Source: Acidimicrobiaceae bacterium
GTDB lineage: Bacteria > Actinomycetota > Acidimicrobiia > Acidimicrobiales > Ilumatobacteraceae
Assembly: GCA_947490975.1 (NCBI GenBank)
Contig: CANLHV010000047.1
Coordinates: forward strand, 1 to 8,541
Length of the DNA stretch: 8,541 bases
Direction of reading: 5' to 3'
Shown here: positions 6,089 to 8,541 of the stretch, piece after piece
Numbering within the stretch: position 1 is the first letter of the stretch
Layout: each line of letters begins with the position of its first letter
Notes under the pieces: model-generated
Told to the model about the DNA's origin: nothing
Seen by the model: only the letters and a program-made list of their open reading frames with translations
Databases searched by the model: none
Position numbers and translations under genes: made by a program

Positions 6089-6745
6089 ATGCAGAACTTG
6101 AGTAAAACTAGTTTTGCGATGCTTGTCGCTTGCAGTTCGTTATTGCTTGGTGTGCAGGCACAAGCTGCCGCGAACGATTCGACAACAACGACAACGCCAT
6201 CGACAAACACCACAGCAGGCGGATCAACGAGCACGTCGACTACTTCGACGGTTGTGCCGGCTCCGACTGCCGCGCAGACCGCCTCGCAATATCCAACTCG
6301 TGCCTTAAGGTTTCCGCCATATACGCGTTTGAATCCTCCACAGTTGCCGAATAAATCTGGCAATGGACGCAGGGTCATTTATAAAATTAATTTGCAGTGG
6401 GTGTGGGTTGTCGATGGCCAAAATAACGTCGTGCGTGAGATGCCTGTGTCAGGTCGCCGTGGCGTGCCGACGCCAGGTGAATACAAAGTCAATAGTCAAT
6501 CTTTACGTTCGTACAGTCTCGACTTCGAAGGCGTGTGGTTCAACAACATGACTCGTTTTGCGTTAGGTCCAGCCGGTGGCAACATTGGCTTTCATGACAT
6601 ACCGAAGAAAAATGGCAAGGTGATGCAGACCGAAGATCAACTCGGCACTTTTCAGGGCAGTGGTTGCATTCGAATGAGCCCCGCCGATGCAAAATTTGTT
6701 TTTGATTTCGCCAAACCCGGCACGAAAGTTGTCGTGCTGCCTTAA
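6089..6745 (+). CDS. Secreted L,D-transpeptidase (YkuD domain) with variant SGC motif
   Basis: A 218-residue exported protein. Residues 1-28 form a Sec signal peptide (Lys6, hydrophobic core about 8-22, AQA-type cleavage region); residues 30-66 are a Ser/Thr-rich disordered linker; about 95-218 form a YkuD catalytic domain ending KPGTKVVVLP. YkuD enzymes make 3-3 peptidoglycan cross-links or attach proteins to peptidoglycan using a catalytic Cys. The nucleophile is Cys193 in GSGCIRM, and the catalytic His is probably His169 in NIGFHDIP, 24 residues before it. The usual motif is [S/T]HGC; here Ser191 replaces the His, so activity may be altered, although Cys, upstream His and the following IRM are kept. 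The VPTPGEY segment (126-132) is also typical. It begins 1 nt after the AI-2E stop. A chance lipobox (LVAC at 12-15) is considered unlikely. Confidence 0.92.
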   Translation: MQNLSKTSFAMLVACSSLLLGVQAQAAANDSTTTTTPSTNTTAGGSTSTSTTSTVVPAPTAAQTASQYPTRALRFPPYTRLNPPQLPNKSGNGRRVIYKINLQWVWVVDGQNNVVREMPVSGRRGVPTPGEYKVNSQSLRSYSLDFEGVWFNNMTRFALGPAGGNIGFHDIPKKNGKVMQTEDQLGTFQGSGCIRMSPADAKFVFDFAKPGTKVVVLP

Positions 6746-6750
6746 AAGTT

Positions 6751-6780
6751 TTGAACTAGAAACGGGCGAGTTCGGTTTTT
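6751..6780 (+). terminator. Weak candidate intrinsic terminator after the L,D-transpeptidase
   Basis: Just past the stop codon (6743-6745) a stem can form between 6751-6757 (TTGAACT) and 6769-6775 (AGTTCGG), five Watson-Crick pairs plus two G-U pairs with an 11-nt loop, followed directly by five T (6776-6780). It would end the AI-2E/transpeptidase transcript inside the 3' end of the convergent DUF885 gene. The stem is weak and GC-poor, hence low confidence. Confidence 0.3.
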
Positions 6781-8450
6781 AGCAAGTCGAGGCCCAAGTT
6801 GCCGAGGTCGAGAGCGTATGCGTGCCAAGCGCGCAAGTCAAAGTTTGCACCATGCTTACGTTTTGCATCTTCGCGCAACGACAACCAAACTCTTTCGCCA
6901 AGTTTGTATGAGATCGCCTGTGCTGGCCAACCCAAATAGCGGTTGATTTCTGATTTGTTGAACTCGTCATCACTTGAAGAGCGAGCCGACAAAAATTCGA
7001 GTGCCAACTCTGGAGTCCATGCTTCGCCTCCGTGCCATTTTGACTCTTTCGGAATTGCAAATTCGCAATGCATACCAATGTCGACGACTATTCGTGCTGC
7101 ACGAAACGCTTGTGCGTATAAATAGCCGAGCCGATATTCGGGTTTACCTAAGAAGCCCAACTCATCCATCAAGCGTTCGGCATAAAGTGCCCAACCTTCA
7201 CCGTGGCCACTGACGAACTCGTTGCGTTGAAAGCGTGAGAGTTTTTCTGAGTTGACCGTTGCCATGCCAATTTGTAGGTGATGACCGGGCACACCCTCGT
7301 GGTACGCGGTTGTCGGCTCGCTCCAAAGCGGAAATCGTGTTCGCCCATTCGCTGGGTACCAAGTGCGACCCGGTCGTGAAAGATCTTCGCTTGGTGAGGT
7401 GTAGTACATCGCGGCCGCACCACCGGGTGGCGAGATCATTGCCTCGACACGGTGGATTTCTTTGGGAATATCGAAATGATTCTCGCGAATCAAAAACGAC
7501 ATTGCATCGTCCATCAATTTTTGTAACCATTCACGCAGGTTCTCTTCACCCTCGATGCTGTGCTTCGGGTCGGTGTCGAGAAAGTGTCGAACCTCGTCAA
7601 GTGTCGCATTTGGTTTAATCTCTTTTGCGGTTTTCACTAGTTCGGCATCGAGACGAGACACTTCGGCGAAACCCCACTCGTATGCTTCTTGCGCGTCGAC
7701 GCTCATGCCCATAAATCTGCGGCGCGCGAGTGCATGTCGCTCTGGGCCAACGCCGTTGCGTGGGTCGGCTGCTGGCGCATATGTTTGGCGCAAAAACTTT
7801 GCCGTTTCGGCCATTGAGTTTGATGCGTCAATCGCGGCGCGACGCAGTTTTTCAAGTGGTGCGCCATCTACGGCGCTCGCACTTTCGGCGAACTGAGTGA
7901 AAAATCCTGGTGATTTTGGTGTGCCTGCCCAAATTTCAAGTTGTTCTGCCACAACGATCGCTTGGCGACGTGGCGCCACTACTTTTCGCGAAATACCGAG
8001 ACTCCAACTCTCTCGCATACCCGCAAATGCAGTTGGTACCGCTTGCATTCGCTCTGCAATCGTCTTCCAATTATCGGCGGTTGCAGTTGGCATCAAGTCA
8101 AAGATTGCTCGTGCTGAATCGACATCGCCCGCAAGCACGCGAATTGATCGCAGGTGTTCGCCCGCGTCGTATTCGAGTGTCGACATCTCGAGTGAATTTC
8201 GCAATACCCCAGCTGCGAGTCGATCACGATCCGCTGTTGTGTCGAGCGAATTCAATTTGTTGAAAGTCGCTTGAGTTATCTGGTGGCGTTGCTCGTGCCC
8301 CTTTGGGCTGAAATCGGTCATCTCGTGGTCGTGACCAGCAATGCCGAGTGCAGTGGCAAGACCCGGGTCACTATCGGCAAGTTGTTCGATGTACTGATCT
8401 GAAAGTTGGTAAACGGGCGAAAGTTGCTGTGGGGTTTGCGATGAAGTCAT
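6756..8450 (-). CDS. DUF885 family protein, putative zinc metallohydrolase
   Basis: A 564-residue full-length member of the DUF885 family (uncharacterised, with peptidase-like motifs). Seen: N-terminal helical region with PGLATALGIAGHDHEMTDFSP; a central SPSEDLSRPGRTWYP segment; YHEGVPGHHLQ with H384, E385, H390 and H391 as likely zinc ligands and catalytic Glu; GHGEGWALYAERLMDELGFL (415-434) with E418 as a candidate further ligand; and the C-terminal RYLGWPAQAISYKLG (505-519) typical of the family. The spacing H-E-x4-H differs from classical HExxH. Many relatives are exported, but the N-terminus here (MTSSQTPQQL) is polar with no signal peptide or lipobox, so it is probably cytoplasmic. Substrate unknown; peptidase or amidohydrolase activity is inference from the motif. 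It converges on the L,D-transpeptidase gene with 10 nt between stops, and diverges from an SDR gene. No Shine-Dalgarno; start supported by a promoter 6 nt upstream. Confidence 0.92.
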   Translation of the reverse strand: MTSSQTPQQLSPVYQLSDQYIEQLADSDPGLATALGIAGHDHEMTDFSPKGHEQRHQITQATFNKLNSLDTTADRDRLAAGVLRNSLEMSTLEYDAGEHLRSIRVLAGDVDSARAIFDLMPTATADNWKTIAERMQAVPTAFAGMRESWSLGISRKVVAPRRQAIVVAEQLEIWAGTPKSPGFFTQFAESASAVDGAPLEKLRRAAIDASNSMAETAKFLRQTYAPAADPRNGVGPERHALARRRFMGMSVDAQEAYEWGFAEVSRLDAELVKTAKEIKPNATLDEVRHFLDTDPKHSIEGEENLREWLQKLMDDAMSFLIRENHFDIPKEIHRVEAMISPPGGAAAMYYTSPSEDLSRPGRTWYPANGRTRFPLWSEPTTAYHEGVPGHHLQIGMATVNSEKLSRFQRNEFVSGHGEGWALYAERLMDELGFLGKPEYRLGYLYAQAFRAARIVVDIGMHCEFAIPKESKWHGGEAWTPELALEFLSARSSSDDEFNKSEINRYLGWPAQAISYKLGERVWLSLREDAKRKHGANFDLRAWHAYALDLGNLGLDLLKTELARF

Positions 8451-8456
8451 GGCTTT

Positions 8457-8485
8457 ACCCTAGGCAGTTTTCATGCAATGCTCAA
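8457..8485 (-). promoter_or_regulatory. Promoter of the DUF885 gene (leaderless)
   Basis: On the minus strand TTGAGC (8480-8485, 4 of 6 matches to TTGACA) and TAGGGT (8457-8462) are separated by exactly 17 nt, and TAGGGT lies 6 nt before the ATG at 8450. This is the most complete promoter in the window. It predicts transcription starting at about the start codon. On the other strand TACCCT (8456-8461) overlaps the same -10 and could serve the divergent SDR gene, with a leader of about 20 nt. Confidence 0.45.
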
Positions 8486-8488
8486 AGT

Positions 8489-8541
8489 GTGTCGAATCGG
8501 CAACTTGCATTAATTACGGGTGCTTCTTCAGGCATCGGTCG
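8489..8541 (+). CDS. Short-chain dehydrogenase/reductase, N-terminal fragment (runs off window)
   Basis: From GTG at 8489 the frame reads MSNRQLALITGASSGIG, the first beta strand and TGxxxGIG dinucleotide-binding loop of a classical SDR, here with ASS between the TG and GIG. These NAD(P)H enzymes oxidise or reduce alcohols and ketones; with only 17 codons the substrate cannot be guessed. No in-frame ATG exists between the DUF885 start region and the motif, and the GTG gives the usual short N-terminus before the first strand, so GTG is chosen. No clear Shine-Dalgarno. It diverges from the DUF885 gene across 38 nt. Confidence 0.85.
   Translation, partial: MSNRQLALITGASSGIG

Noticed and set aside
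6122..6133. Lipobox LVAC in the L,D-transpeptidase N-terminus (residues 12-15)
   Set aside because: The hydrophobic run before it is too short and the core continues beyond the Cys to an AQA-type signal peptidase I site, so a normal secreted protein is more likely.
7984..7993. TTTCGCGAAA palindrome, similar in core to the kynU palindrome
   Set aside because: It is 10 bp, lies deep within the DUF885 coding sequence, and TTCGCGAA also occurs inside kynA (2352-2359), so the core word is probably common in this genome.
7555..8274. Two abutting plus-strand open frames of 113 and 125 codons
   Set aside because: They are mirror frames of the DUF885 gene with Ser/Arg-rich compositions and no recognisable domain.
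1..8541. CRISPR arrays, tRNA or rRNA genes, insertion sequences, toxin-antitoxin or defence genes
   Set aside because: No direct repeats with spacers, no tRNA-like cloverleaf, no transposase motif and no unexplained gap large enough were found; the window looks like ordinary chromosomal metabolic and envelope genes.

Overview
The window is densely packed chromosomal DNA of moderate GC content (about half by eye) with eight protein genes on both strands. There is no gene-free stretch longer than about 75 bases, and I see no RNA gene, insertion sequence, CRISPR array or phage gene. The gene set (DUF2236/MpaB-like oxygenase, DUF885 protein, actinobacterial-style secreted L,D-transpeptidase, sulfatase, SRPBCC protein, SDR) points to an actinomycete-type bacterium. 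So does the repeated pattern of a TAnnnT hexamer 6-9 nt before ATG with no Shine-Dalgarno sequence. A moderate-GC aquatic Acidimicrobiia lineage would fit, but that placement is inference from style and gene content, not from a marker gene.

Layout. 1-1475 (-): a type I sulfatase cut by the left edge, preceded with a 2-nt gap by an SRPBCC-fold protein (1478-1867, -), which lies 43 nt downstream of tryptophan 2,3-dioxygenase kynA (1911-2726, -). These three may form one transcript. kynU (kynureninase, 2740-4008, +) diverges from kynA across only 13 nt (31 nt if the inner kynA start is used). A DUF2236 oxygenase (3994-4881, -) converges on kynU with a 15-bp overlap. It diverges across 69 bp from an AI-2E family membrane protein (4951-6087, +), which is followed after 1 nt by a secreted L,D-transpeptidase (6089-6745, +). 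A DUF885 putative metallohydrolase (6756-8450, -) converges on the transpeptidase gene. The first 17 codons of a short-chain dehydrogenase/reductase (8489-8541, +) run off the right edge.

Function. kynA and kynU supply the first and third steps of the kynurenine route (Trp to N-formylkynurenine; kynurenine to anthranilate plus alanine). The formamidase between them is not in the window. AI-2E protein and L,D-transpeptidase form a tight envelope gene pair. The other genes share no obvious pathway.

Most notable observations: a perfect 16-bp palindrome (TAACTTCGCGAAGTTA, 2753-2768) in the first codons of kynU and over the expected -35 region of kynA, a strong operator candidate for the divergent kyn pair; interlocked, apparently leaderless promoters for that pair; and an L,D-transpeptidase whose catalytic motif reads SGC where the family normally has HGC.
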